From Mucilaginibacter sp. UBA5151 (GTDB lineage Bacteria; Bacteroidota; Bacteroidia; Sphingobacteriales; Sphingobacteriaceae): a stretch of DNA of 64,000 nt. This document shows, piece by piece, positions 9,626-19,500 of the stretch. Within the stretch, counting starts at the first letter, position 1. Each line of letters begins with the position of its first letter. A program made the position numbers and the translations under genes. The notes beneath the pieces are model-generated. The model searched no databases and had not been told where the DNA came from. It was given only the letters and a program-made list of their open reading frames with translations. The stretch is taken from the NCBI GenBank assembly GCA_002413785.1, contig DHXR01000082.1, positions 191,360 through 255,359 of the forward strand, given 5' to 3'.

Positions 9626-10330
9626 TTATTTATTTACAGGTTCAACTTCGATTGTGGTTTCAAATCCGCAATAATTGCAATGCTGGATTAAATGAAATTC
9701 GTCTTCACCATCTAAAATATCCAAATTTTTACTAAAACATTTTTCACATTTAGTTTCACCGTCAAATCCTAAAAATTTCAAAAACATATTTTCAAAAAGA
9801 CTAACAACGGCTGACACGAAAAGAATATTTATTTTAACGTCAGGATATGTTTTATTGGAAGAGTGTACGATCTCGGAAGAATATCCCCATGCCATATCTA
9901 CAAGTTTTCTGGCATGACTTCTAAGGCTGGAATTTTTTTCTCCTGGGATATACTCGTCAATAAAAAGATTGGCAATACCTTTGAAATCACTCTTTTTTAA
10001 ATCTTTTTCTTTAACGAGTTCAGTATTTCTTTTGGTTAATTCATTGCTAAGTTCGATAAGGCTTTCCCGACAAATAAGGCCAATACCCTGCATTTGTTCT
10101 GGCTCTATTTCAATAGATAATTGTTCTGCAGCCATCATGAGTTTTCTTTTAATGGATTGTATTTGTTCCATGTCAAGAGGAATCTCATCTATAATATGCT
10201 TAAATTCTTTTTTCGACCTATGATTAAGACGTTCAGTAATACCGATGTGAAAAGAGTAAGCTTCATCAGCTGAGAAGTAAAAGGCGTCTTGAGGATACAA
10301 ATTCATAGGAGCTTCATCTCCTTCCGCCAC
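9626..10330 (-). CDS. Uncharacterised protein with C-terminal zinc ribbon (3' part of an interrupted gene)
   Basis: I do not recognise the family. The 234-residue frame begins at GTG 10330; an internal ATG at 10306 is the alternative start. It is largely helical, and ends in a zinc-ribbon-like pattern (CEKC, then CNYC about 22 residues later). The frame is directly in phase with a 52-codon frame upstream, with a single TGA between them (10334-10336). The combined sequence reads naturally across the stop, so this is probably the main part of a 288-residue protein broken by a nonsense mutation. Its base composition (A/T-rich) differs from that of the neighbouring glp genes. No operon partner is visible. 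Confidence 0.6.
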   Translation of the reverse strand: MAEGDEAPMNLYPQDAFYFSADEAYSFHIGITERLNHRSKKEFKHIIDEIPLDMEQIQSIKRKLMMAAEQLSIEIEPEQMQGIGLICRESLIELSNELTKRNTELVKEKDLKKSDFKGIANLFIDEYIPGEKNSSLRSHARKLVDMAWGYSSEIVHSSNKTYPDVKINILFVSAVVSLFENMFLKFLGFDGETKCEKCFSKNLDILDGEDEFHLIQHCNYCGFETTIEVEPVNK

Positions 10331-10333
10331 CCA

Positions 10334-10492
10334 TCATGCCCCCTGATTTGTTTTAACGTTCCAAATATTTACAATATGCCCCAAATCAGAAAAAGTCTGC
10401 TCAACCTGCATATAATGAATTTTTGAAATATTATTCCCTTTCAAATATTGCTTTATGCTTTTCTCCTTTTTTTTTCTTTCTTGAGGTGTCAT
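10334..10492 (-). pseudogene. 5' fragment of the interrupted zinc-ribbon gene
   Basis: This 52-codon frame begins MTPQERKKKEKSIKQYL at ATG 10492 and ends NVKTNQGA at TGA. The next codons are TGG GTG GCG GAA, in the same phase as the 234-residue frame. If the TGA were TGG, the join would read NQGAWWVAEGDEAPMNLYPQ, a normal-looking sequence. The simplest explanation is a TGG-to-TGA change in one gene; a sequencing error or translational reinitiation at GTG/ATG just downstream are alternatives. Confidence 0.6.
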
Positions 10493-10653
10493 CTAAAATA
10501 TATTTTATCCTAAGTTAATAAAAATTTGGTATGCGGTGGGGTTTCGTCATTCCTCAAATCAAAGTCTTTTCCGGCATCAAAATAAAGAATTAACCTGTTC
10601 CCCCCTCAAAGGATCGCACTTTTTCCTACTTTTAACAAATTCTTCACAACCCC

Positions 10654-11541
10654 TCACTCCACCCCCTTAACATTCATCTTTACCATATAAACAGCCGTGG
10701 AAGCCGTTATAAACAAAACATCCTTATTCACCCCGCCGAAGCATAAATTAGCTGTCCAGGATTCGGGGATGGGGATATGGGCTATCTTTTTTCCCTGCGG
10801 GCTATAAATGGTAACGCCGTTACCGCAGAGGTAAACATTGCCTTTTTCATCAAGGGTCATCCCGTCCGAGCCTTGCTCAACAAAGAGTTTGCGGTTGCTC
10901 AAGCTGCCGTTTTTGTTGATGTTGTATTTATAGGTTTTGTTATCGCCGATATCAGCCACATACAGGTATTTGAAGTCGGGGGTGCCGACAATACCGTTGG
11001 GTTGTTTAAGGTCTGCGTCAACTATAAATGGCTGTTTTTTGCCTTTGGACAGGTAATACACTTTTTGACCGTCGAGCCCGGGTTTGGTGCGCGTCCAGTA
11101 GGGACGCTGGTAATAGGGGTCGGTTAGGTAAATCCCGCCTTTATCATCAATCCAAATATCGTTGGGGCCGTTCATTAAATGGCCCTGGTAATCCTTCAGC
11201 AGCACTTTTATTTTTTTATCCGGACTAACAGACCATAGCTGATCATGTTCATCGGCACAGGTAATCAGATTGCCCTTTTTATCAAAATACATCCCGTTTG
11301 ACCGGCCCGCGCTATCTAAAAATATAGATAATTTGCCATCTGTACTGTATTCCCAGATCTTATTATTTGGCTGATCGGTAAAAAATACATTCCCTTTTTT
11401 ATCAACCGAAGCCCCTTCGGTAAAGCTGAATTGCCGGGAGATAAGCTGGGGTTTGTTAAGCGTATCATAAGGAGCATCCTGTGCGGATGCGGTTAATGAG
11501 GTGATAAATAATAGGAAAAAGAGTGATAGTTTATTTTTCAT
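10654..11541 (-). CDS. Secreted SMP-30/gluconolactonase-like beta-propeller
   Basis: This 295-residue protein has a Sec signal peptide (MKNKLSLFFLLFITSLTASA, cleaved near AQD). It is followed by a six-bladed SMP-30/LRE propeller. The metal-site segments are present: FTEGASVDKKGNVFFTD (Glu), NGPNDIWIDDKGGIYLTDP (Asn and Asp) and GSDGMTLDEKGNVY (Asp). Members hydrolyse sugar lactones in the periplasm or at the surface. It lies 250 bp downstream of the GH29 fucosidase, on the same strand, with repeat elements between. A lactone of fucose or galactose as substrate would fit the window but is not shown by the sequence. Confidence 0.85.
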   Translation of the reverse strand: MKNKLSLFFLLFITSLTASAQDAPYDTLNKPQLISRQFSFTEGASVDKKGNVFFTDQPNNKIWEYSTDGKLSIFLDSAGRSNGMYFDKKGNLITCADEHDQLWSVSPDKKIKVLLKDYQGHLMNGPNDIWIDDKGGIYLTDPYYQRPYWTRTKPGLDGQKVYYLSKGKKQPFIVDADLKQPNGIVGTPDFKYLYVADIGDNKTYKYNINKNGSLSNRKLFVEQGSDGMTLDEKGNVYLCGNGVTIYSPQGKKIAHIPIPESWTANLCFGGVNKDVLFITASTAVYMVKMNVKGVE

Positions 11542-11550
11542 GGTTTTTTT

Positions 11551-11786
11551 TTGTCATCCTGAACGCAGTGAAGAATCTTCTCCCAACACGCAAGTAAACG
11601 CCATGCTGGTTGCCGCGCGTAGAAGATGCTTCACTACGTTACATATAAAAGATATTCTAAAATTAGCGGCAGGTGTCATGGTGAGGCGCTCGAACCATGT
11701 GTGGTGGCCTGAACTCTTTGCCATTGGCGCTAATGCATTGGCGTTGTGCCTTTGCGCACATGGTTCGAGTGCCTCACCCTGACACC
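11551..11786. repeat. Second copies of two dispersed repeat families
   Basis: The first part (about 11551-11640) starts TGTCATCCTGAACGCAGTG, as at 7519, and folds on agaagatgcttcact. The second part (11672-11786) starts GGTGTCATGGTGAGGCGCTC and ends with the inverted copy CATGGTTCGAGTGCCTCACC. It is a clear relative of 2680-2806, but with only about 1.6 copies of the internal 14-bp unit instead of 3.6. The pair shows that the tandem core varies in copy number between loci. Confidence 0.75.
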
Positions 11787-11792
11787 CCTGCT

Positions 11793-13310
11793 TTAATCAA
11801 TTTTCTTTAAAACAGGCCATTTATAATTAGGCTCCCTGTACAACCCAAAATCACTCAAAGCAATACAAACCGGTGATTTGGTGATGCGCAGCCTCACTTT
11901 GCCCGCGGTCACTGCCTGCGGTAAGCGGATAAGCCGGTTGCCGCCAATACTGGTTGCTTCGGCTATTTGTTCCCATTTGCCATCTTTGAAAATATCAACA
12001 GCAAGTGCTTCAATACGCTGACCAAGTTTAATATTTTCACGTAACCTAATCACATTGAATGTTTTATGCTGGTGCAGGTTAACAATTAGTTGAGGTGTTG
12101 TTATATTGTCGTCCGTGGCCCAATAGGTGTAACGGCTGTTATCTAATAAATTTTGCGGGCCAAACTTTTTACTGTTGCCGCCGCGGATGTTGCTGGCTTT
12201 TAAAGTTGCGCCTGCAGCAAGGTTATGGGCAAATGTTTGTTTTAAGATCTGCCCGAATTGCTTTAGTGCATTTACATCATTCTCATACAACAGGCCGCGC
12301 CTGTCGGGAGAGAGGCCAAGATCAAGGCAGGCGCCGCGACCTACGCTCTGATAATACAAGCTCAGCAAAGTGTCCGGCGATTTTACTTTATCATCCTGGT
12401 CTTTATGGTAAAACCATCCCGGCCTTAAAGCAACATCACATTCGGCAGGCATCCAGTACTGTCCGTCGCGCTGACCTTCAGTTCCTTCAAAATCTTTGGT
12501 ATAGCCGTTGCCCGGTTGTTTCCCGGCATCGGGTGCATGGGGGGTATAAGTTGCCCAACTGGTAAGTCCGGCATGACCGTTTTCATTACCGACCCACCGC
12601 ACATCCGGGCCAACATCGCCAAACAAAGCGGCTCCGGGGGCCAGCTTGCGGGGTATGGCCCAGGTAGTATCCCATCCGTAATAGGTGGAACGGTCGATTT
12701 TCCTGACTTCGCGGGCGCCGCCATAATAACCGTCGCCGCCGTTGGCGCCGTCAAACCAGGAGATAAAAACAGGCCCGTAATGGGTATAAAGTTCTTTTAG
12801 TTGCTTGCGGTAAACATTGGTTACATATTCGGGCTTGCCGTAAAGGGCGTTGTTCCTGTCCCAGGGCGAGCAGTAAACGCCCATTTTCATCCCAAGTTTA
12901 TTACAGGCATCGCGGTATTCCTGCAAAATATCACCCTTACCATTTTTGTAAGGACTTTTTGAGATATTATGTTCCGTAGTTTTGGTGGGCCACAGGCAAA
13001 AACCGTCGTGGTGTTTGGCTACTACAACAATACCTTTAAATCCGCCCGTTTTTGCTGCGCCGACAATTTGCATAGCGCTGAACTGTGTTGGGTTAAATAT
13101 TTGCGGGTCTTCATCGCCATAGCCCCATTCCTTGTTGGTATAGGTATCCGGCCCGAAATGGATAATGCAATACATTTCCGTTTCCTGCCATTTTAGCTGG
13201 CGCTCTGCAGGCAATGGGCCAAATGGTTTTGGTGCAGGTTGGGAGAATACAAATAAAGTGGTTAACAATAATAACACGGATAACAACAGGTGTTTCATTT
13301 GAATACGCAT
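11793..13310 (-). CDS. Alpha-L-fucosidase, GH29, with C-terminal discoidin-like domain
   Basis: This 505-residue secreted glycosidase has a signal peptide (MKHLLLSVLLLLTTLFVFSQ); the ATG four codons into the frame (13298) is an equally good start. The GH29 barrel spans about residues 30-350, with VVAKHHDGFCLWPT, CSPWDRN and FISWFDGANGG, whose Asp is the expected nucleophile of this retaining family. Residues about 365-495 form an F5/8 type C (discoidin-like) module that probably binds carbohydrate. It should release alpha-L-fucose, or L-galactose, from glycans in the periplasm or outside. The SMP-30 gene follows on the same strand. Confidence 0.92.
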   Translation of the reverse strand: MRIQMKHLLLSVLLLLTTLFVFSQPAPKPFGPLPAERQLKWQETEMYCIIHFGPDTYTNKEWGYGDEDPQIFNPTQFSAMQIVGAAKTGGFKGIVVVAKHHDGFCLWPTKTTEHNISKSPYKNGKGDILQEYRDACNKLGMKMGVYCSPWDRNNALYGKPEYVTNVYRKQLKELYTHYGPVFISWFDGANGGDGYYGGAREVRKIDRSTYYGWDTTWAIPRKLAPGAALFGDVGPDVRWVGNENGHAGLTSWATYTPHAPDAGKQPGNGYTKDFEGTEGQRDGQYWMPAECDVALRPGWFYHKDQDDKVKSPDTLLSLYYQSVGRGACLDLGLSPDRRGLLYENDVNALKQFGQILKQTFAHNLAAGATLKASNIRGGNSKKFGPQNLLDNSRYTYWATDDNITTPQLIVNLHQHKTFNVIRLRENIKLGQRIEALAVDIFKDGKWEQIAEATSIGGNRLIRLPQAVTAGKVRLRITKSPVCIALSDFGLYREPNYKWPVLKKID

Positions 13311-13360
13311 TTTTTTAAAGATGTGCTAATGTAGATGTTTTCTTATAAAAACCGTAAAAA

Positions 13361-15070
13361 TCAGGCAACCCTCCCTGGTATCGAAGCAATCAATTTCTTT
13401 GTATATTCCTCCTTGGGATGATAATATATCTCATTGGGATCGCCAGTTTCCACAATTTCGCCTTTATTCATCACCATCATCCTGTCGGAAATATGCTTAA
13501 TTACCGCCAGGTCATGGGAGATAAAGATATACGTGAGGTTAAATTCCTGTTGCAGCTCCCGGATCAGGTTAAGCACCTGGGCCTGTACGGAAACATCAAG
13601 TGCGGATACGGATTCATCGCAAATAATAAACTTAGGCCGTAGTGCCAATGCCCGTGCAATAACGATGCGCTGCCTTTGTCCGCCCGAAAACTCATGCGGG
13701 TAGCGGTTAAAATGCTCGGGCAGCAGGTTTACCCGTTCCAGCAGCTCCAAAACTTTTCTTTTTCGTTTGGCATTATTGGTATAAAACCGGTGCACCTGTA
13801 ATGGCTCCATTAATGAATCGCCAACGGTTAGGCGTGGGTTAAGAGAGGAGTAGGGGTCCTGAAAAATGATTTGTATATCACGACGGATTTCCCGGAGGTC
13901 ATTTTTTTTAAGAAGCCGAAGATCGGTATTGTTAAAATTTATGCTGCCCGATGTGGGTTCAATAAGGCGTAAAATGCTACGCCCGAGGGTGGTTTTTCCG
14001 CAGCCCGATTCACCAACCAAACCAAGCGTTTCGCCGGGATAAACATCAAAACTTACCTGGTTAACCGCCTTAACCATGTTTTTTGATCTGCCAAAAAAAT
14101 TCCTCCCGGTGGGGAACCAGGTGTTGAGCTGTGTAATTTTCAGCAATGGTTCCTGTGCGTAGAGTTTTCTTTTTCTTTCCTTAATTTCATCAGCCGGATA
14201 CAGGTAGCCTTCCCTTATTTTTTCAATGCTTACCGCCTTTCTTGTTTCATCGTTTAAAAAATCAGCTACAACAGGCAGCTTTTTTAAATGATGATCAGGC
14301 GAAGGGCGACAGGCTAACAAGCCCCTGGTATAAGGATGTTTGGGATTAGTAAACAAAGTTTTAGCCGGGGCTTCTTCCACCACTTCACCTTTGTACATCA
14401 CCAGAACACGGTCGGCAATTTCGCCGATCACGGCCAGGTCATGCGATATAAATATCAGGCTCATATTGCGTTCGGCTTTAAGCTTCAGCAACAGTTCGAT
14501 GATTGTTTTTTGAACCGTAACATCCAGGGCAGTTGTGGGTTCGTCGGCAATCAGTATCTCCGGGTTGCAGGACAGTGCCATAGCGATCATCACCCTTTGT
14601 TTTTGTCCGCCGGAAATTTGGTGCGGATAGCTGTCGAAAATCTCTTCAGGTCGGGGCAGCTGTACTTCCTTAAAAAGTTCAATAGTCCTTTCCTTAGCCT
14701 CGGCCCTGCTTGTTTTTAAATGTAGTTGTATGGCCTCAGTGATCTGGTACCCGCAGGTTAATACGGGGTTTAGCGAAGTCATCGGCTCCTGGAAAATCAT
14801 GGCAATATGATGCCTGCGGATCTTACGCATACCGGCCTCATCCAATTCACATAAACCCGCGCCATTCAGCAAAACCCCGCCGCTGATCACGGTTTGATGC
14901 TTATCCAGCAGACGCATAATGGCAAGCGAAGTAACCGATTTGCCGGAACCCGATTCACCAACTATACCAATAGTTTCGCCTTTGGCCAGTTTAAAAGACA
15001 CACCTTTAACCGCCTCAAAAAAGCCTGTTTGGGTTTTAAACTTGATACCGAGGTTGTTTATCTGCAGCAT
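13361..15070 (-). CDS. Oligopeptide-type ABC transporter, two fused ATPase domains
   Basis: The true start is taken as ATG 15070 (MLQINNLGIKF), giving 569 residues; a longer frame to 15166 would only add a basic, unconserved leader. Two complete ABC domains are fused, as in YejF or DppD-DppF. Domain 1 has Walker A GESGSGKS and signature ISGGQKQR; domain 2 has GESGCGKT and FSGGQRQR. Each domain ends in the oligopeptide-type C-terminal extension (HPYTRGLLACRPSP; EEYTKKLIASIPG). It energises import of di/oligopeptides or similar solutes. No permease or binding protein is adjacent. Its ATG overlaps the TAA of the exonuclease gene by one base (TAATG), so the two are translationally coupled. Confidence 0.93.
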   Translation of the reverse strand: MLQINNLGIKFKTQTGFFEAVKGVSFKLAKGETIGIVGESGSGKSVTSLAIMRLLDKHQTVISGGVLLNGAGLCELDEAGMRKIRRHHIAMIFQEPMTSLNPVLTCGYQITEAIQLHLKTSRAEAKERTIELFKEVQLPRPEEIFDSYPHQISGGQKQRVMIAMALSCNPEILIADEPTTALDVTVQKTIIELLLKLKAERNMSLIFISHDLAVIGEIADRVLVMYKGEVVEEAPAKTLFTNPKHPYTRGLLACRPSPDHHLKKLPVVADFLNDETRKAVSIEKIREGYLYPADEIKERKRKLYAQEPLLKITQLNTWFPTGRNFFGRSKNMVKAVNQVSFDVYPGETLGLVGESGCGKTTLGRSILRLIEPTSGSINFNNTDLRLLKKNDLREIRRDIQIIFQDPYSSLNPRLTVGDSLMEPLQVHRFYTNNAKRKRKVLELLERVNLLPEHFNRYPHEFSGGQRQRIVIARALALRPKFIICDESVSALDVSVQAQVLNLIRELQQEFNLTYIFISHDLAVIKHISDRMMVMNKGEIVETGDPNEIYYHPKEEYTKKLIASIPGRVA

Positions 15071-15780
15071 TATTGCCCTACTATAGTAATATGTCCGTCG
15101 CCGATCAATTCTTCGCCCCGGTAACGCCTGAGCAATTGGGCGGTGGCAATCACATCTTTTTCGCAATAGGTAGCAATACGTTGCAATTGATGGTCAACCC
15201 AATAAACCCTGCCGACCATACTGCCGTCAATATCATCTTTCGGGGTGGGGATATTAAATATGGCCGTTAGCAAATTCAGGGAGGTGTAATTTTTATAGTC
15301 GCCGAATTTCCAGAGCTCCATGGTATCCAGGTGGTTTACTTCCCATGGCTTTTTACCTGATATTTCCAGCTGGGAAGGGATTTTTAAGCCGTTTACCAGC
15401 ATCCGGCGGCAGATATAGGGAAAATCAAACTCTTTCCCGTTATGCGCGCATAAGATCAAACTCGGGGGCTGACCGGCCAGTAATGCCGAAAACTTCTCCA
15501 ATAATTCTTTTTCATCGTCCGAAAAAAAGGATTTAACCCTTAAACCAACATTTTTTCCATTGGTAAATATGCCTACGGATATACAAACAACCTTCCCGAA
15601 CTCCGCCCAGATGCCGGCGCGGCCATAAAACTCTTCGGGTGTTTCTTCCTTGCGCTGGTATTGTGTTTTAAGCTCCCACAGTTTTTGAAAATGCTCCGGC
15701 ACCTCATCAAAACTGCTGTATTGCGGAACAGTTTCAATATCAATTACCATCAGGTTATGAAGGTCGTATTGTTCAAGCAT
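15070..15780 (-). CDS. 3'-5' exonuclease, PolB-exonuclease-like (DEDD fold)
   Basis: This 236-residue cytoplasmic protein has the ribonuclease-H-like DEDD exonuclease motifs: VIDIETVP near residue 12 (Asp and Glu), CAHNGKEFDFPYICRR (Asp) and YCEKDVIATAQLL (final Asp). It resembles the predicted exonucleases related to the proofreading domain of family B polymerases. The DNA or RNA substrate is unknown. It is the first gene of a two-gene unit with the double ABC ATPase, which starts on its stop codon; such pairing is common through compact packing and does not imply a shared function. Confidence 0.85.
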   Translation of the reverse strand: MLEQYDLHNLMVIDIETVPQYSSFDEVPEHFQKLWELKTQYQRKEETPEEFYGRAGIWAEFGKVVCISVGIFTNGKNVGLRVKSFFSDDEKELLEKFSALLAGQPPSLILCAHNGKEFDFPYICRRMLVNGLKIPSQLEISGKKPWEVNHLDTMELWKFGDYKNYTSLNLLTAIFNIPTPKDDIDGSMVGRVYWVDHQLQRIATYCEKDVIATAQLLRRYRGEELIGDGHITIVGQ

Positions 15781-15959
15781 AAGCCCCCTCTAAATCTCCT
15801 CCGCCAACTGGCGGAGAGACTTTTATTTTTTTATAAATATAATAATTTGGTCTCATCTCAGTCGTCCTGATAGTGATGTCTTTAAATTTCATTTCAAAAA
15901 TAGAATAATCTTATTACAAATGAATTATTAAAAAGTCTCCCCAACCGGGTTCAATTATT

Positions 15960-16115
15960 GTGTGCCGGGCATGGATATGCGCTATAGGGTGAAAGTCCCG
16001 CATACGCCTTTACAGCAGGAAGTATTAGCCAGGAGCAAGGGTGTCGCGGGCGACTGCGAATCTGAAAGAAGCTGGCGGCAAACGTTTGGACCGACGGACA
16101 GAAACTGCATATAAG
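15960..16115 (+). mobile_element. Group II intron relic: 5' end only
   Basis: The segment begins GTGTGCCGGGC, which fits the group II 5' boundary GUGYG. It runs through ATAGGGTGAAAGTCCCGCA, AGCCAGGAGCAAGGGTGTCG, GAATCTGAAAGAAGCTGG and GACGGACAGAAACTGCATA, the conserved landmarks of domain I in bacterial introns that carry a reverse transcriptase. Similarity ends near 16115. No ltrA-like reverse transcriptase and no domain V hairpin follows, so this is a 5' fragment left by deletion or abortive retrohoming. The remaining sequence to 16500 shows nothing I recognise except a 8-bp microsatellite near 16447. Confidence 0.75.
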
Positions 16116-16446
16116 GCAGGCTTATTAGATCCTTCATCCAAAAATATGTACCGGCATACTGCTGCAAGGCTTTAAATGCAAAATAACTTTCCATCTCAAT
16201 ACATCGCTGTTTTCGTAGTCGCCACATAAATTTTGTTCCCTGATTTGCAGGTTCGGTTGCTTCGTTTGTGATGACGGCTTGTGGTTTTTTTATGGGTTAA
16301 ATAAATGTTTGACAGACCATGCGGAGACGGGAAAGGCAGACGGAACAGGATATCTCCCGATTTATGAGCATATACTTATTTATTGTCCTTCATTCATAAA
16401 GGAAGCATCATTTCATAATGAACTCCGCAGACAGGTAACGAAGCAG

Positions 16447-16483
16447 ACCAATGAACCAATGAACCAATGAACTAATGAACTAA
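16447..16483. repeat. 8-bp microsatellite (AATGAACC/T)
   Basis: The unit AATGAACC or AATGAACT is repeated about four times in tandem downstream of the CRTAC1 gene. The array is short and could vary in length by slippage. Confidence 0.6.
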
Positions 16484-16525
16484 TGCCCGTCACTTACCTG
16501 GCTTTGCTTTTTTTTCCAGGCCCGC

Positions 16526-19500
16526 TTACCTTAGCGCGTTTTTAAAATCAGATGTACTTACTTTCCGGGTATTGTATTTTTGCTGGTATTCCCGGTGCTC
16601 TTTGTCTGCGGGATAGGCAACATTTCGCCCATAAGGATAAGACGGCATTTTATGGAAAGGCAGCGGGGCGACTGTTTGCCCGTTAGCTGTATTCAGGTCG
16701 CCGTCTTTAACCCATCCCTCGCTGTAAATCAGGAAGTCACGCTTCCATCCTTTTGGTAAAGCAGGCAATTTTGCGGCATCAAAGTCGATACTTATTTCAT
16801 CCCCGCCGTCTGTAATAATATATTCGTCATCTGCTTTTTGCAGCAAGGGTAATACATCGCCGTAACGGGTATAATTCCCTGTAAGGTCACGCCATTTTTG
16901 ACCTTTGGTTACAGCGTAATAATCAAACCATTCGGGACCAAATGGTCCGCCTTTCCGGTAATCGGCAGAATAACCCCTGTAATCCAAATTGGCCGCAATC
17001 ATACTAAGGTCCTTCATTTTTACCGGCGCTTTTACATTTCCGGACGAGAAAAATATTTGGTCCCAGTAAATTTGCATATTAGTGCTGATCTTCACCCGCC
17101 TGTCATTGGCCGTAAGGAATTTACCCGACAGGTTGGCAATAACCATTTTATCCCGGCCCATCGGGAAACCCATATTTGGAATAACGGTTTCCCATTTGCC
17201 TTTTTTATTGATGACCTGTAAAGAAGGCGGATGGACACTATACTTATCCGATTGGGCAACGGCCATATTAATGCTGGCGTCTGACGGGAAGATCCATCCC
17301 CGCAAAAGCAAAGTCAGGCTATCTGCCTTGGCTTTACTTCCAAGGTCAAGGATCAGCTCATGATTTTCGGCAAGGCCCTGGAATTTCCCCAATGAAAAAT
17401 TCGCAGCATATTGAAAATCATAAGCGCTGATTTTAGGGAGCAGATCATTGCCTTTTTCATCTCTGGCGCTAAGCGGCAAATGCTTGTCAGCTATCTGGTA
17501 AAGCCTTTTTCCCGGGAAGGGAGGGGGTACAAACCGTTCGTCGGCATAAACATCCACCGAGTCAGGATGATCCACTGCTGTGAGCCCAACTTTGTCGAAG
17601 TAAACCGCCTCCCACAATTCTTCTGTCACCTTAATTGAATAGCGGCCGTTCCTGGGTTTTAGCTTTTCTCCGGGAATAAGCAGATATTCTTTGGAGGCAT
17701 CCGAAAAAGCATAAGTAGTATCGGTACCGTGAATGGCCAATGGCATGCCAAGGGCGCTCCTCCACATCATATCTTTTATAAATTCATATTTGTTACCGTT
17801 CCATGTAAACAAAAATGGACAAGAGCCTTTAAGTAGTTCCACTTCTAATATGCGTTCCTGGCTTGTCGGGTCGGCAATGGTTTGCGCAACGCCGTTTGGC
17901 CATATAACACGAACCGTACCGAACTTGTTCCTCGTACCTACGCCAAATTCGGTTATAGGGCCGGTTACCGTCTTGAGTTGATACAAATCTCCCGATCTTA
18001 GTTCAACCTGCGCCCCGATTCCCAACCTGTTGTTTTTGCTGTTGCCATAAGAAAGCCCAAATAGCTGAACCTGAATAAAATGGTTCATATTGCCGCCGTC
18101 ATTTCTAAGAAACTGGACGCCGTCCGGCCCTGACAAAAGAATATCCTGGTCGCCGTCCATATCAAAATCGCCGATTTTAATATGATGCGCCCGCAATACA
18201 TTTTTGGGCAACAGGTACGAAACATCACTAAATCCTTTGGTTGTATCATTGTGAAACAGTTTTACCCCGCTTTTTGATTTATCAGCGTTTACGCCGGCCA
18301 CCAGCAAATCCTGGTGCCCGTCATTATCAAAGTCCACAAAAGCGACATCATTTACTTTTATCCCTTTCAGCGCAGTACTGAGTTTTTTTGATACGGGATC
18401 AGCGACAAACCGATGACCATCATTTTTAAGCAGCGAACATTTGCTGTTCGGACCTCCTGCAACAAAAATATCAAGCATTCCATCATTGTTGTAATCACCA
18501 AAAGCAATTGCTGCACCTGAATAGGCTGCATTCCGAAGTCCCACGGAATCGCTGATGTCTTTGAAATTTGAATGGCGGTTATTATTGAATAATTGTATCC
18601 CTCCGTTTTCGTTCAATCCAACTATATCGACGTCCCCGTCGCCATCCCAGTCTCCGAAATCCATGGCAATTGTGCCCAGCGAATTTCCGCTAAGGCCCAT
18701 GGCGTTTGCCTGTTCGGTAAAAGTTCCGTCACCATTATTGCGGAAAAATTTATTTCCGCCTTTCTGTCCAACAAACATATCCAGGTCACCGTCCTGGTCA
18801 AAATCGGCAAACAGCATTTTATTTACATTGGCAGTTTTCCCGAGCCCAATATCTTTTGTTACCCTTGAAAAATTGCCGTCTCCATGATTCCTATATACAA
18901 TAATGCCTTTTGTTGTCGCAATAAAAAGATCCTGGTAGCCGTCATTATCGTAATCTGCAAAGGTGGCGTCTAAATCCTGCCCCTCATGATCAATGCCCCC
19001 AATGACGTTACACGCCTCAAAAGCTCCGGTCTTGCTGATTAATAAATAATGCTTTGCTGATGAAGCGCCGGCGGGCGTAAAACCTGCATATACATAAAGG
19101 TTTCCAACCCCGTCGCGGTCTGCTTTCGCCAAAACGGAATTTTCGGAATTTAATCCTTTCCCAAGCGCCAGTCCTGCCAGTTCTGAAGCGTCCGTAAAAG
19201 TCATGGAATTCAGCAATCCTTTCCCTTTTGTATCGTATGATACCTGATCTTCCTGGCTGGTGCTGAATGCAACATGACCTGCGATTAATTGCGGCATTTT
19301 TAATTCGTCATTTCCCGAGGCATATTCGGCTGATAATTGCATCAGCTTATGGAACTGTTGCATAAAAGGCAAGGCTGCCGCAGGTTGGTTAGCCTGCAAT
19401 AATGACAGGCCCTTTTGGTAAGATACTTTTGCTGCGCCAAAAAACTCAGGTACAATTTTTTTTACCGCCTGCAGGTTAAAAATCGCGGAGTCCGTTTCGT

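Noticed and set aside
12095..12565. 156-codon frame on the plus strand
   Set aside because: Antisense to the GH29 fucosidase, whose own frame is conserved throughout; composition shows a shadow frame.
15982..16227. 81-codon frame on the minus strand
   Set aside because: Overlaps the group II intron fragment antisense and has no conserved domain.
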